Assembly: GCA_023459495.1 (NCBI GenBank)
Contig: JAEWTL010000038.1
Location: 186,001-250,000 of the forward strand
DNA length: 64,000 nucleotides
Reading direction: 5' to 3'
Origin: Bacillota bacterium
Lineage (GTDB): Bacteria; Bacillota; Clostridia; Christensenellales; SZUA-584
In this document: positions 52,215-60,702 of the stretch, in pieces
Position numbering within the stretch: position 1 is the first letter of the stretch
Layout: every line of letters begins with the position of its first letter
Translations under genes and position numbers: made by a program
The notes under the pieces: generated by a model
The model's database searches: none
Seen by the model: only the letters and a program-made list of their open reading frames with translations
What the model was told of the DNA's origin: nothing

Positions 52215-52760
52215 CTATTCCTCAGTCTTTGCCGACTTCTTGGCTTTCGGCTCAGACTTGGCTTCCGCCGTTTCCGTCGCTGCCGCTTTGGCTTTGGTTG
52301 CCTTGGCCTTGGGCGCGATTTCCGCCGCCGCTTCGGCATCAACTGCCTTGGCTTTGGACGCCGCTTTGGCCTTGGGCGCTTCCTTGGTTTCCGTCACGGC
52401 TTCTTCGACGACGACAACTTCCTTCTCGTCTTCGTCATCCGCTGCCGCTTTGCCCGATCCGATGCTTGTGATCTCGATCTTCGTATACGGCTGACGGTGT
52501 CCCTGCTTCTTGCGGTAATTCTTCTTGGACTTATACTTGTAAACGATAACCTTGTCTTCCTTGCCGTGATCCACGACCTTGGCCTTGACCTTAACGCCCT
52601 TTACAACAGGCGTTCCGATCTGCACCTTGTCTCCATCGGATACGACGAGTGCTTCGAAGGTGACCGACTTACCCGGCTCCACCGGCAGCTTCTCGACCCA
52701 AACGATATCGCCTTTTGCCGCCTTATACTGCTTGCCGCCCGTTTCAAACACTGCGTACAT
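52215..52760 (-). CDS. rplU: 50S ribosomal protein L21 with long Lys/Ala/Glu-rich tail
   Basis: 181 residues; the normal L21 is about 103. Residues 1-103 are a canonical L21 (MYAVFETGGKQYKAAKGD, GHRQPYTKIEITSI). The extra 78 residues are acidic at first (DDEDEKEVVVVEEAV) and then repeat AKAxxKAKA motifs. The tail has no stop or frameshift and lies in the same frame. GGAGGTAGCAGC precedes ATG 52760. Transcribed from a strong promoter that overlaps the end of the RNase G gene, with a structured leader. Confidence 0.97.
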   Translation of the reverse strand: MYAVFETGGKQYKAAKGDIVWVEKLPVEPGKSVTFEALVVSDGDKVQIGTPVVKGVKVKAKVVDHGKEDKVIVYKYKSKKNYRKKQGHRQPYTKIEITSIGSGKAAADDEDEKEVVVVEEAVTETKEAPKAKAASKAKAVDAEAAAEIAPKAKATKAKAAATETAEAKSEPKAKKSAKTEE

Positions 52761-52836
52761 GCTGCTACCTCCTCTTCCCAGTCTCGCCGTAGTGGCATCC
52801 TTTCGGAATTTTAAAGGCCATTTCCGTGCGGCTCAG
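52761..52836 (-). ncRNA. Candidate L21 leader RNA
   Basis: The predicted transcript leader of rplU (about 76 bases) can form three helices: GCCG/CGGC (outer), CGGAA/TTCCG, and TGGCCTTT/AAAGGATGCCA with a bulge, the last two crossing each other as a pseudoknot. L21 operons of Firmicutes carry autoregulatory leaders, so this is plausible. Assignment is by position and pairing, not by a model search. Confidence 0.5.
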
Positions 52837-52842
52837 TTGAAA

Positions 52843-52871
52843 ATCATATCATAGTTTACCTGGACTGTCAA
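52843..52871 (-). promoter_or_regulatory. Promoter of rplU-rpmA
   Basis: On the minus strand: perfect TTGACA (52866-52871), 17-base spacer, TATGAT (52843-52848). The -35 overlaps the last codon of the RNase G gene. Confidence 0.88.
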
Positions 52872-54397
52872 CAAAACACCTTGGCTTTGCCAATGAGTTT
52901 TTCTCGCTCCTTTGCCGAAGCGATCTCAACAATTTTATACTCATCGTTTCGAATCGTTTCGTTGGTCAGCACATAAAACTTGACGCCCTCGATTTTTGGC
53001 ATCACCGAAAGATCCGGATCGCTGAAGCTTTCGATATATGCCGCAACGTTCGGGTGCACCTCGATCAAAAATTCCTTCATATCGGTATTGGCGACCTGCC
53101 GCAGAAGGTGCCGGCGAATGTTCAGCACCGTCGTTTCCTCGCTGTCGATCTTGCCGCTGCCGCCGCAGTACGGACACGTCCTCTTGGTGATGGTCGAAAG
53201 CCCGCGGCGCATCTTTTTACGCGTCATCTCCACCAGCCCCAGGCTCGTGATGCCCAGCACGTTGCTCTTGGTGCGGTCCCTCGAGAGCGCATCCTGCAAC
53301 GCCGCCACCACCTGCTGGCGGTTCGCTTCGATCTCCATATCGATGAAGTCGATGACGATGATACCACTGATGTCGCGCAGCCGCAGTTGGCGCGCAATCT
53401 CCTTGGCGGCTTCGATGTTCACCTCAAGGATCGTCTGCTGCAGATCGGTATCGCCCACGAACTTGCCCGTATTGACGTCGACCACGGTCAGCGCCTCAGT
53501 CTCGTCGATAATGATGTACGAGCCGTTCTTCATCCACACCTTGCGGTCCAGCGCCTTGTCGATGCGCGACTGGATGCCGAAATCGTCGAATATGCTGGGG
53601 CCGCCGTTATAGAGGCGGATGCGGTCCTTCATGTACGGCGCGATGATGCCCGCCACGGCGATTGCCTTGTCGCAGTATTCGCGGTCGTTGATTACAAACT
53701 CCGTTACCTCGGGCGTAAACATGTCGCGCAGGGTACGGAAGATCAGCGACTCCTCGGCATGGATCAGACGCGGCGCACGCAAAATTTCGCTGCGGCCAAT
53801 GATCTTCTGCCAGAGCCGTTCCAGGAAGCGTACCTCGACGATGAGGTCATCCTCCGTCATGCCCACTGCGGCAGTGCGCACGATCACGCCCATGTCCTTG
53901 GGCTTGATCTGCTCCAGAATGTCCTTCAGCCGTCCGCGCTCCTGCTCGTCCTCTATGCGGCGCGACACGCCCACATGGTTCACCGTGGGCATCAGCACGA
54001 GCATACGGCCCGGCAGCGTCACATGCGTGGTGATGCGCGCGCCTTTGGTGCCGCCCGGCTGCTTTAACACCTGCACCATGATCTCCTGCCCCTCGCGCAC
54101 CATCTCCTCGATGCTCTTCTGGCGCAGGTTGGGATATTCCGTTTTTTGGCCGAACACGAAGTCGGATGTGTCGGCGAGGATGTCGCCCGCGTACAGAAAC
54201 GCGTTGCGCTCGAGGCCGATATCCACAAACGCCGCCTGCATGCCGGGGAGCACGTTCGCCACGCGGCCCTTGTAGATGTTGCCGACCAGTCTTTCCCTGC
54301 CGCGGCGCTCCACATGAACCTCGACGAGTTTTTCGTCCTCGAGCAGCGCGATCCTCGACTCCAGCGGGCCGATATCCGCGATGATCTTTTTATTCAT
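52868..54397 (-). CDS. rng: Ribonuclease G/E family protein
   Basis: 509 residues from ATG 54397 (GAGG upstream). S1 domain about 38-120 (GNIYKGRVANVLPGMQAAFVDIG). Catalytic magnesium site Asp in VVDVNTGK (about 303) and DFIDM (about 347). Zinc-link TCPYCGGSGK (about 405). It processes rRNA and degrades mRNA. The conserved position between TIGR03936 and rplU supports the assignment. Confidence 0.96.
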   Translation of the reverse strand: MNKKIIADIGPLESRIALLEDEKLVEVHVERRGRERLVGNIYKGRVANVLPGMQAAFVDIGLERNAFLYAGDILADTSDFVFGQKTEYPNLRQKSIEEMVREGQEIMVQVLKQPGGTKGARITTHVTLPGRMLVLMPTVNHVGVSRRIEDEQERGRLKDILEQIKPKDMGVIVRTAAVGMTEDDLIVEVRFLERLWQKIIGRSEILRAPRLIHAEESLIFRTLRDMFTPEVTEFVINDREYCDKAIAVAGIIAPYMKDRIRLYNGGPSIFDDFGIQSRIDKALDRKVWMKNGSYIIIDETEALTVVDVNTGKFVGDTDLQQTILEVNIEAAKEIARQLRLRDISGIIVIDFIDMEIEANRQQVVAALQDALSRDRTKSNVLGITSLGLVEMTRKKMRRGLSTITKRTCPYCGGSGKIDSEETTVLNIRRHLLRQVANTDMKEFLIEVHPNVAAYIESFSDPDLSVMPKIEGVKFYVLTNETIRNDEYKIVEIASAKEREKLIGKAKVFC

Positions 54398-54459
54398 ATC
54401 ATAAGCCTCAAAGCTTTCAAATATTTCAAGCGGGACCAACCCCGATTGCTACATTGTAA

Positions 54460-55128
54460 TTACTCGGCAAACGCGTCCATCAACGGCTGGGGCAGGCTGT
54501 TTTCTAACGTAAAAAGCCCCGTGCGCCGTATCGCGCAGCCAAAATCTCCTGCGCGGCGCTTCAGTTCAGCCATCATCACATCAGGCCGCAACGAAGCGTC
54601 CGACGATGCGGATAAGCGCATCACCAGCGTATTGCCCGAAAGGGTCAGCGAGGAGATCAGCGGCCGGATATCCACAGTCTTTTCTACGCCCTTCACGCTG
54701 CGCGTCGCCATCACCGTTTCGCTCGCCATGATGTCCCGCAGTGCGGTCTGCACCGCTTCCAGATCAGCGTTTTCCAGCTCCGCCATGTACTCCGCTTCGC
54801 CCAGCGCAGCCATGAGCTTGGGCGCGCTTTCCTTTAGGCGTACCGCGCGCTTTGCCGCAAGGCCGGGCGGCAGCGCAGCACCCATCGCACGCAAAAATTC
54901 CTCGGGAGAAACCTCGGAGGCCAGCTGCACCTCCACACATTCGCACTCGCTCTCAATACCGAGCGCCAATGCCGAAGCAAACGACACCACATAGTGCGGG
55001 TTGAACCCCTGCGAAAGCTTCACCGGCATCCCGCTGCGCCGTATCGCACGGGAAAACGCGCGCTGCAAATCGAGATGAGAGATATACGCGACACCGCCGC
55101 GCTTGGCAAACTCCAGCGCCATCCTCAT
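54460..55128 (-). CDS. TIGR03936-family radical-SAM-linked protein (DUF2344)
   Basis: 222 residues; ATG 55128 overlaps the radical SAM gene's stop (ATGA). Family opening FAKRGGVAYISHLDLQRAFSRAIRRSGMPV and SQGFNPHYVVSFASALALG are unmistakable. The function is unknown, but it always follows the TIGR03960 radical SAM protein and precedes RNase G, so a role in ribosome or tRNA modification is suspected. Confidence 0.93.
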   Translation of the reverse strand: MRMALEFAKRGGVAYISHLDLQRAFSRAIRRSGMPVKLSQGFNPHYVVSFASALALGIESECECVEVQLASEVSPEEFLRAMGAALPPGLAAKRAVRLKESAPKLMAALGEAEYMAELENADLEAVQTALRDIMASETVMATRSVKGVEKTVDIRPLISSLTLSGNTLVMRLSASSDASLRPDVMMAELKRRAGDFGCAIRRTGLFTLENSLPQPLMDAFAE

Positions 55129-56957
55129 ACGCACAGCCCCGCTTCCTTCATGCCGCAGCCCGTGCAGCCTTTGCGGCAGTCGGGCGTGGTCATGGCCTTA
55201 TCCGCCGTCTGCTTCTCGCTCCACAGGTATTCCTTGCTCACTCCCGTGTCGATCACGTCCCACGGGAAGATTTCATCTTTGCTCCGCTCACGCTCCGCGT
55301 ACCACGCCGGGTCCACCCCGGCCTCCTCGAAGACGCGCATCCATCGGCCAAAATCAAAATGCTCCTTCCAGCTGTCGAACCGGCACCCGGCCTCAAAGGC
55401 GCGGACGAGCACGTCTCCCAGCCGCCGGTCTCCCCGCGAGAACACGGCCTCCAGCATGGAAAGCCGCGCATCGTGCCAGTTGTATTTGACGCCCTTAACG
55501 CTGCGGAGCGCTTCGCGCAGCTTGCGCTGCTTGTCCTCAAACGCCGTGATGCTGTCCTGAGCGGCCCACTGAAAGGGCGTGTGGGGCTTGGGCACAAAGC
55601 ACGATACGCTCACGGTTAATGCGAACCCGCCGTTTCGTTTCTCCCTGGGCACGGTGTAGTATATCTCGCGCATCTTTGCGGCCATATCCGCGATGCCAAG
55701 CACGTCGTCTACCGTTTCGCCCGGCAAACCCATCATATAATAAAGCTTCACGCCGTTACTGCCCGCTTCAAACGCCTCGCGCACAGCGGGGAATATATCG
55801 TCCTCAGTCAGGTTCTTGTTGATCACGTCTCGCATGCGCTGCGTGCCCGCCTCCGGCGCAAACGTGAGTCCGGTATTGCGCACTTCTTTTAAGCGCTGAG
55901 CGTACTCGCCCTCATAGCTGTCGATGCGCAGCGACGGCACCGCCAGTGACACGCCTGTCCCCTTAAAGCCGTCCGACAGCTCACATACCAGCCGCGCCAC
56001 CTGCGAATAGTCGCCCGTGGACAGCGAGCACAAGGATACCTCCTCGTGACCGGTGTTTCTGATGCTCTCCTGCGCCTGACGGATCAGCGCATCCGCGCTG
56101 CGTTCCCGCACCGGACGGTATACGAACCCTGCCTGACAGAACCGGCAGCCGCGCGTACACCCGCGCATCACCTCCACCGTCACGCGGTCGTGCACCACGC
56201 CGAGGTAGGGCACGATGGGCTGAGTGGGAAAATATGCGGCGTCAAAATCGGTTACGATGCGCTTCTGCACGCTTGCAGGCGCTCCCTCCCGGGGCGTCAC
56301 GCTCTTCAGCGTACCATCCGCGTTGTACTCCACGTCATACAGCGACGGCACATAGACGCCGCCGATACCCGCGGCGCGCTTCAGCAGCTCCTGCCTCGAT
56401 ACGCCCTGCGCCTTACAGGTCCTGTATAGTTCGATCAGCTCGGGCAGCATCTCCTCGCCCTCGCCGATCATAAATAAATCGAGAAATTCCGCCAGCGGCT
56501 CTGGGCTATAGGTGCAGCCGCCGCCCGCGACAACGAGCGGCATGTCCTCTCCGCGCTCGCTTGCCTTGAGCGGAATGCCGCCCAGATCCAGCATCATCAG
56601 CACATTGCTGTAGCCCATCTCATAGCCGAGCGAGAAGCCCACGATGTCGAACTCATTCAGCGGGGTCTTGGTTTCCAGCGAGTACAGCGGCATATTCGCC
56701 TGCCGCAGCGCCTGCTCCATATCCGGCCAGGGCGCGAAGCACCGTTCCGCCGCTGTGCCGTCCATATTGTTCATGAGATGGTACAATATCGACGAGCCGA
56801 GGTGCGACATGCCTACCTCGTAAACGTCGGGAAAACAGAGCGCAAAGCGCACCGCGCCTTCCTCTGTTTTGACAATTTCTCCGTATTCCCCGCCCGTATA
56901 GCGCGCGGGCTTACTTACGCCAGGCAATATCTCGCCCAGCCGCTTCAAGTCGATCAT
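55125..56957 (-). CDS. TIGR03960-family B12-binding-type radical SAM protein
   Basis: 610 residues from ATG 56957 (AAGGAAGG upstream). N-terminal B12-binding-like domain with LGSSILYHLMNN and EPLAEFLDLFMIGEGEE, then radical SAM core with CTRGCRFCQAG (Cys about 262, 266, 269). C-terminal TIGR03960 region ends in CRKGCTGCGMKEAGLCV with further cysteines. Function unknown, conserved with TIGR03936 and RNase G. Confidence 0.94.
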   Translation of the reverse strand: MIDLKRLGEILPGVSKPARYTGGEYGEIVKTEEGAVRFALCFPDVYEVGMSHLGSSILYHLMNNMDGTAAERCFAPWPDMEQALRQANMPLYSLETKTPLNEFDIVGFSLGYEMGYSNVLMMLDLGGIPLKASERGEDMPLVVAGGGCTYSPEPLAEFLDLFMIGEGEEMLPELIELYRTCKAQGVSRQELLKRAAGIGGVYVPSLYDVEYNADGTLKSVTPREGAPASVQKRIVTDFDAAYFPTQPIVPYLGVVHDRVTVEVMRGCTRGCRFCQAGFVYRPVRERSADALIRQAQESIRNTGHEEVSLCSLSTGDYSQVARLVCELSDGFKGTGVSLAVPSLRIDSYEGEYAQRLKEVRNTGLTFAPEAGTQRMRDVINKNLTEDDIFPAVREAFEAGSNGVKLYYMMGLPGETVDDVLGIADMAAKMREIYYTVPREKRNGGFALTVSVSCFVPKPHTPFQWAAQDSITAFEDKQRKLREALRSVKGVKYNWHDARLSMLEAVFSRGDRRLGDVLVRAFEAGCRFDSWKEHFDFGRWMRVFEEAGVDPAWYAERERSKDEIFPWDVIDTGVSKEYLWSEKQTADKAMTTPDCRKGCTGCGMKEAGLCV

Positions 56958-56988
56958 GATGCCTTCCTTTATCTGTGATGCGAGAGGC

Positions 56989-57017
56989 ATTATACCACAG
57001 CACTACGCAGCGGGCAA
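56989..57017 (-). promoter_or_regulatory. Promoter of the TIGR03960-TIGR03936-rng unit
   Basis: On the minus strand: TTGCCC (57012-57017), 17-base spacer, extended -10 TGGTATAAT (TATAAT at 56989-56994). It lies between the VOC gene stop and the radical SAM start. Confidence 0.8.
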
Positions 57018-57027
57018 CCACATCTGT

Positions 57028-57408
57028 TCAGCGTTTTGCCGGCTTGACTTCCTGCCAATAGCCGTCCGGGTCACATATGAAGTAGACGCCCACCGCCGGG
57101 TTCTCATAGCATATAATGCCCATCTTTTTGTGCAGTGCGTAAGCCGCGTCATAATCCTCCGCGGCAAAGCAGATGTGACTCTCGTTATCGCCCAAATTGT
57201 AGCTGTCCTTGCCCTTCAGCCAGGTGAGCTCCAGCCCAAAATCCGTCACGCCGTCCGAAAGGAACACGAGCACAAAGCTGCCGTCTGGTGCAGTGCGGCG
57301 GCGTACCTCCTTAAGGCCAAACGCCTCGCCATAGAATTTGACGCTACGCTCTATGTCGCCCACATTAATGTTGGCATGGTCTATGCGAAACATGGTTTCT
57401 CCTTTCAA
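57028..57408 (-). CDS. VOC-family protein (glyoxalase I-like)
   Basis: 126 residues, one VOC unit pair: MFRIDHANINVGDIERSVKFYGEAFGLKEV at the start and GVYFICDPDGYWQEV at the end. His6 and Glu122 positions fit a metal site like that of lactoylglutathione lyase. AAAGGAGAAACC before ATG. Stop of the metallo-beta-lactamase gene overlaps it by ATGA. The substrate is unknown. Confidence 0.88.
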   Translation of the reverse strand: MKGETMFRIDHANINVGDIERSVKFYGEAFGLKEVRRRTAPDGSFVLVFLSDGVTDFGLELTWLKGKDSYNLGDNESHICFAAEDYDAAYALHKKMGIICYENPAVGVYFICDPDGYWQEVKPAKR

Positions 57409-58112
57409 ATCAGCCGCTGGCCGGGATGCTCCACAGTCAGCACGCGCGTGCCGCCGCTCTTCATCCGCTCCGCGTAGGCTTTGGTGTCCGCGAAGTCCAC
57501 GAAATGGATCGGGATGAACACAGCAGGCTTCATGGTTTCGATGAACTTGTCCGGGCCTTCTTCAAAGCCGCTGCCCATGCGTTTATCCACCGGAAAGAAC
57601 GCATAGTCGATGTACGAAATGCTGTGACGGATAAAGCGCATCTCGCGGTCGAACCAGTCGCGCATCACCTTGGCATAGCGCGCGTCTCCGTCGTCCTGCC
57701 AGTGCCAGCAGTTCAGGTCACCCGCATGGAAAAGGCTCGTCCCACCGCATTCCACGTGGAACGATACCCCAATGTCTGTGGAGCCGTAGGCGCGCACATG
57801 TAAAAAGCCGTCGTCCCACTCTCCCCCGCGCGAGAGATGCACCGCGCCTTCCGGCGCGCCGGGTACGTCGGCGTCGAGCACATAGGTAATGTTGGGATTC
57901 ACTGCAGCCCAGTCATAGATGATGCGGTTGTAGTGGTCACTGTGATGATGCGACACAAAGGCGTACACGCGCTGCGCAGACCTCAGTTCGCGCTCGCCGA
58001 TGCAGCCTTCCTCCATCCCCTTGCCGACCATGTGCCGGTAATAGTCAAACACCAGCAGATTGCCGCCGATGCGGACGGCAACTCCGCTGTGATACAGGTA
58101 ATCGATCTCCAT
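57405..58112 (-). CDS. Metallo-beta-lactamase-fold hydrolase
   Basis: 235 residues from ATG 58112 (GGAAG upstream; an ATG at 58127 is possible). Metal motif SHHHSDHYN (HxHxDH), then HAGDLNCWHW and a final HFVD. It resembles the L-ascorbate-6-phosphate lactonase/UlaG-like group of metal-dependent hydrolases. It is followed by the coupled VOC gene. Substrate unknown. Confidence 0.88.
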   Translation of the reverse strand: MEIDYLYHSGVAVRIGGNLLVFDYYRHMVGKGMEEGCIGERELRSAQRVYAFVSHHHSDHYNRIIYDWAAVNPNITYVLDADVPGAPEGAVHLSRGGEWDDGFLHVRAYGSTDIGVSFHVECGGTSLFHAGDLNCWHWQDDGDARYAKVMRDWFDREMRFIRHSISYIDYAFFPVDKRMGSGFEEGPDKFIETMKPAVFIPIHFVDFADTKAYAERMKSGGTRVLTVEHPGQRLI

Positions 58113-58167
58113 GACGCTTCCGATCATTTGTTTTTTTCATCATAGCATAATTGCGCAAACCGTACAA

Positions 58168-59052
58168 CTAAAGGCTGCCGTCGGTATCCCGTCTGCGGCA
58201 CAGGCTGCCCAGCGTCGCCCCGGTACCCACGCGCATCATGCCGGATAGTATTTCGCGCTCGTCGAGCTCCGCCAGCACACCCATGTCGCCGCGCAGTACC
58301 GTAACCACGTTGTACTTGCCCGCCTCAAAGGCGCGCAGCACGTCGGCGATATGTTCGCCCTGCATGGCCGCGATGCGGTTTACGGTAAGTGTGCGCTTAC
58401 GCTCAATGGTTTGCCGCTTGCCTGAAAAATCGCGGATTAGCGTAAATGGCGCGGCTTTGAGCTCACGAATCGCCGTGAGACACAGGAACAGGCCCATTAC
58501 AAACAGGCTGGGACTGAGCTGGCCCATCACCCATGAATAGATGCCCACGCCCGTGAGTATCGCCGCAAATACGATACCCGCGATGGCGGTCAGCCGCGTG
58601 GCGCGCGGATACCCCATCCACCCCGCAAACGCGGCCCGCGCGATGCGCCCGCCGTCCAGCGGCAGCGCAGGCAGCAGGTTGATGGATGCCAGCGCGAGGT
58701 TGGACGCGATCAGCTTATCCGCAATGGCAATGGGTATTGCATAACGGTTCACGGCGAACACGGCGCAGGCGAACAGCATGTTGGCCGCCGGGCCCGCTGC
58801 CGCCACGACCATCTCCTTGGCGCGCGACATCGCGAAGCACTGCAGGCGCGCCGCGCATCCGAACGGCAGCAGCTCCAGCTCCGTGATGGTCATGCCCAAT
58901 GCCGTAGCGGCCAGTATATGTGCCCACTCGTGCAACAGCACCGCGGGCACATAGCACAGCAGCAGCTCGCCCTGTCCCAGCAGTATCAGCACGATCACAG
59001 CCGGGATGAGCAGCAGATTGATTTTCAGGCGGCCGATCCGCAACGCCTTCAT
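58168..59052 (-). CDS. spoIVFB: Site-2-type intramembrane metalloprotease, SpoIVFB-like
   Basis: 294 residues, about six membrane segments. Zinc motif HEWAH (His41, Glu42, His45) lies in the second segment, and the third ligand Asp133 is in LPLDGGR. The C-terminal 80 residues look like a CBS domain. Such proteins cleave pro-sigma-K during sporulation. The gene follows a SpoIVFA-like gene, as in Bacillus and Clostridia. Confidence 0.85.
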   Translation of the reverse strand: MKALRIGRLKINLLLIPAVIVLILLGQGELLLCYVPAVLLHEWAHILAATALGMTITELELLPFGCAARLQCFAMSRAKEMVVAAAGPAANMLFACAVFAVNRYAIPIAIADKLIASNLALASINLLPALPLDGGRIARAAFAGWMGYPRATRLTAIAGIVFAAILTGVGIYSWVMGQLSPSLFVMGLFLCLTAIRELKAAPFTLIRDFSGKRQTIERKRTLTVNRIAAMQGEHIADVLRAFEAGKYNVVTVLRGDMGVLAELDEREILSGMMRVGTGATLGSLCRRRDTDGSL

Positions 59053-59058
59053 ATGCCG

Positions 59059-59790
59059 CTATTGCGCAGAGGCGATATGCGCGCTGATGTAAGCCAGCGG
59101 GTCGATATAGTCTTCTCCGTCCTTCATCTCCACGTAGAGATAATCGCCCGGCACCGAGCCTACGGTCTGGCCGGGGTTGACGATGTCATCCACCTGCACG
59201 ACAGGGTCCACGCCCACGTACAGTACCGACTCGCCCGAATCGAGCACGAACCGCACATAGCCCTGGCCATCCACCTCGCCCACCATGGTGACCGTTGCCC
59301 GGGCAATGCAATAGGCCGTCTCGCCCTGCGCGCTGAAGCGCACACCTTTGGCGCCTGCCTGCCCGAACGTGGTCACCACCGCGCCGTCCGACGGGATGAC
59401 GGCTACACCGCCGGGCAGCACGCTCATCACGCTCTGTGCCTCGCCGTCGAGGCTATCCACGAACTTCAGCTTTCCAATGTCCTCCGGGATGTCGAACTCC
59501 TGGCTGATCGCATCGTTTGACGCCGTGGTCTGCTGCTGTATGGGCGGGCTCACCGCACTGATGACGAGGATCGCGATTGCGACCGCGGCGCACACGCCCG
59601 TTTTCACCAGCAGCCGTTTGTATCCGATGTCGATGTCGTCCTCCGGTTTTCGTTTGTTCCACTCAATTCTCAAGCCCGCCTTTTCCGCGATCTTTCCGGC
59701 TCTCTTTCGCCAGCCGGTCTCGGGCGAAGTATTTTTTTTGGGCGTATTGAAACCGTCCAGTTCAAGTTTTGGCAGTTGATCCGTTTGCAT
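59059..59790 (-). CDS. spoIVFA: SpoIVFA-like membrane protein with degenerate M23/LytM domain
   Basis: 243 residues from ATG 59790 (GGGAGG upstream). Cytoplasmic start, one membrane segment (about 75-95), a coiled stretch, and a LytM-like fold at 140-240 (TTFGQAGAKGVRFSAQG to YLYVEMKDGEDYIDPLAYI). The zinc ligands H-x-G-x-D and H-x-H are missing, so it is not an active endopeptidase but a protein-binding domain, as in SpoIVFA. It sits 6 bases before the SpoIVFB-like gene, its known partner. Confidence 0.82.
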   Translation of the reverse strand: MQTDQLPKLELDGFNTPKKNTSPETGWRKRAGKIAEKAGLRIEWNKRKPEDDIDIGYKRLLVKTGVCAAVAIAILVISAVSPPIQQQTTASNDAISQEFDIPEDIGKLKFVDSLDGEAQSVMSVLPGGVAVIPSDGAVVTTFGQAGAKGVRFSAQGETAYCIARATVTMVGEVDGQGYVRFVLDSGESVLYVGVDPVVQVDDIVNPGQTVGSVPGDYLYVEMKDGEDYIDPLAYISAHIASAQ

Positions 59791-59902
59791 GGCGCAGCCT
59801 CCCGACAATATTTTAGCCCTATATGTATATTTCGCGCGGAGCGGCTTCATTCGGCATGTGGCCGTATTGTGCATGTCCCCATGGCCCGGATGCAAAAAAA
59901 TT

Positions 59903-60037
59903 GGTCCCCGAAGGACCTCTTGTCTTGGAGGCTCTGCCTCCAAACCTTCGCTAAAGGGGCATTGCCCCTTTAGAATCCCATCAAGCGATACGCCTTAATC
60001 AGGCGTATCGCAAAATCAAAGGTTAAACAGAAACCTT
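59903..60037. repeat. Array of five short hairpins in an intergenic spacer
   Basis: Five inverted repeats in a row: GGTCC/GGACC (59903-59917), TTGGAGGC/GCCTCCAA (59925-59943), CTAAAGGGGC/GCCCCTTTAG (59951-59973), GCGATACGCCT/AGGCGTATCGC (59985-60011) and AAGGTT/AACCTT (60019-60037). All but the last are perfect, with loops of 3-5 bases. This resembles intergenic multi-hairpin elements I have seen in other clostridial genomes; it does not code. Confidence 0.75.
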
Positions 60038-60084
60038 AAAGCAAATATGGTTGTACCCCAAAAGATCACTTTCGGGAAAGATAT

Positions 60085-60108
60085 AAAAAACAGGCCCGAA
60101 GGCCTGTC
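60085..60108 (-). terminator. Terminator of gene 60122
   Basis: ACAGGCC (60091-60097) / GGCCTGT (60102-60108) around CGAA, followed on the minus strand by TTTTTTATATC. 14 bases after the stop. Confidence 0.88.
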
Positions 60109-60121
60109 AGGTTAATATATG

Positions 60122-60583
60122 CTATTTTACGCGCGTGCCGCAACGCCCGCAGTAATCGTTCTGGTCTGTCAGGGACTGGCCGCAGTTTGGACAGCGGGGC
60201 GGATAATATACGGGATTGACCGCCGGGCCGGTCTGATTCTGCGGCTGCGGAGGCGCACCGTACGGCGGCGGGGCAACCGGCTGACCATATGGCATTGGAT
60301 ATGGCCCATATGGCATATAGGGCTGGCCGTATGGCATGTATATGGGCTTCGGTTTTGGGTTCTTGTCCGTGATCAGGGCCGCAATGATGATAGCGCCGAG
60401 AAACCACACAAAGAAGCTCAGGCAATAAAAGGCCGCAAAGCTGTAGCCCTTCCTTTTGGCCATGCTGGCCGGTATAAAGGAAAGCCCCACTGTTGCTCCC
60501 AGCCAAATCACCAGCATGAAGATCAACACGCCGATAACATAGCCTTGCAAAGACTGATCTAAAAATTGCTGATAACCGTCCAT
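60122..60583 (-). CDS. Two-segment membrane protein with C-terminal zinc ribbon (paralogue 1)
   Basis: 153 residues. Two membrane segments at about 14-36 and 46-70, with SFIPASMAKRKGYSFAAFY between them, then a Pro/Gly/Tyr/Met-rich linker (repeated MPYGQP) and a C-terminal zinc ribbon CPNCGQSLTDQNDYCGRCG. Paralogous to the protein encoded at 60703-61137. GGAGG before ATG. Its own promoter is at 60652-60680. Confidence 0.85.
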   Translation of the reverse strand: MDGYQQFLDQSLQGYVIGVLIFMLVIWLGATVGLSFIPASMAKRKGYSFAAFYCLSFFVWFLGAIIIAALITDKNPKPKPIYMPYGQPYMPYGPYPMPYGQPVAPPPYGAPPQPQNQTGPAVNPVYYPPRCPNCGQSLTDQNDYCGRCGTRVK

Positions 60584-60651
60584 TGCTCCTCCATGCTTGC
60601 AGGTTTGTGTCTAAACGATGAAAACCGCCCGATAAATATTACTGCGGTCCC

Positions 60652-60680
60652 ATTATAGCATTAACCGGGCCGGGATACAA
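60652..60680 (-). promoter_or_regulatory. Promoter of gene 60122
   Basis: On the minus strand: TTGTAT (60675-60680), 17-base spacer, extended -10 TGCTATAAT (TATAAT at 60652-60657). Confidence 0.78.
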
Positions 60681-60702
60681 TCTTTTGGCAGTTTGCGCCG
60701 CA

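Noticed and set aside
53054..54067. 337-codon open frame opposite RNase G
   Set aside because: Antisense shadow of a conserved gene; His/Arg-rich product without domain.
59776..59973. 65-codon open frame across the hairpin element
   Set aside because: It is generated by the hairpin repeats and by the SpoIVFA promoter region; such frames are artefacts of this element.
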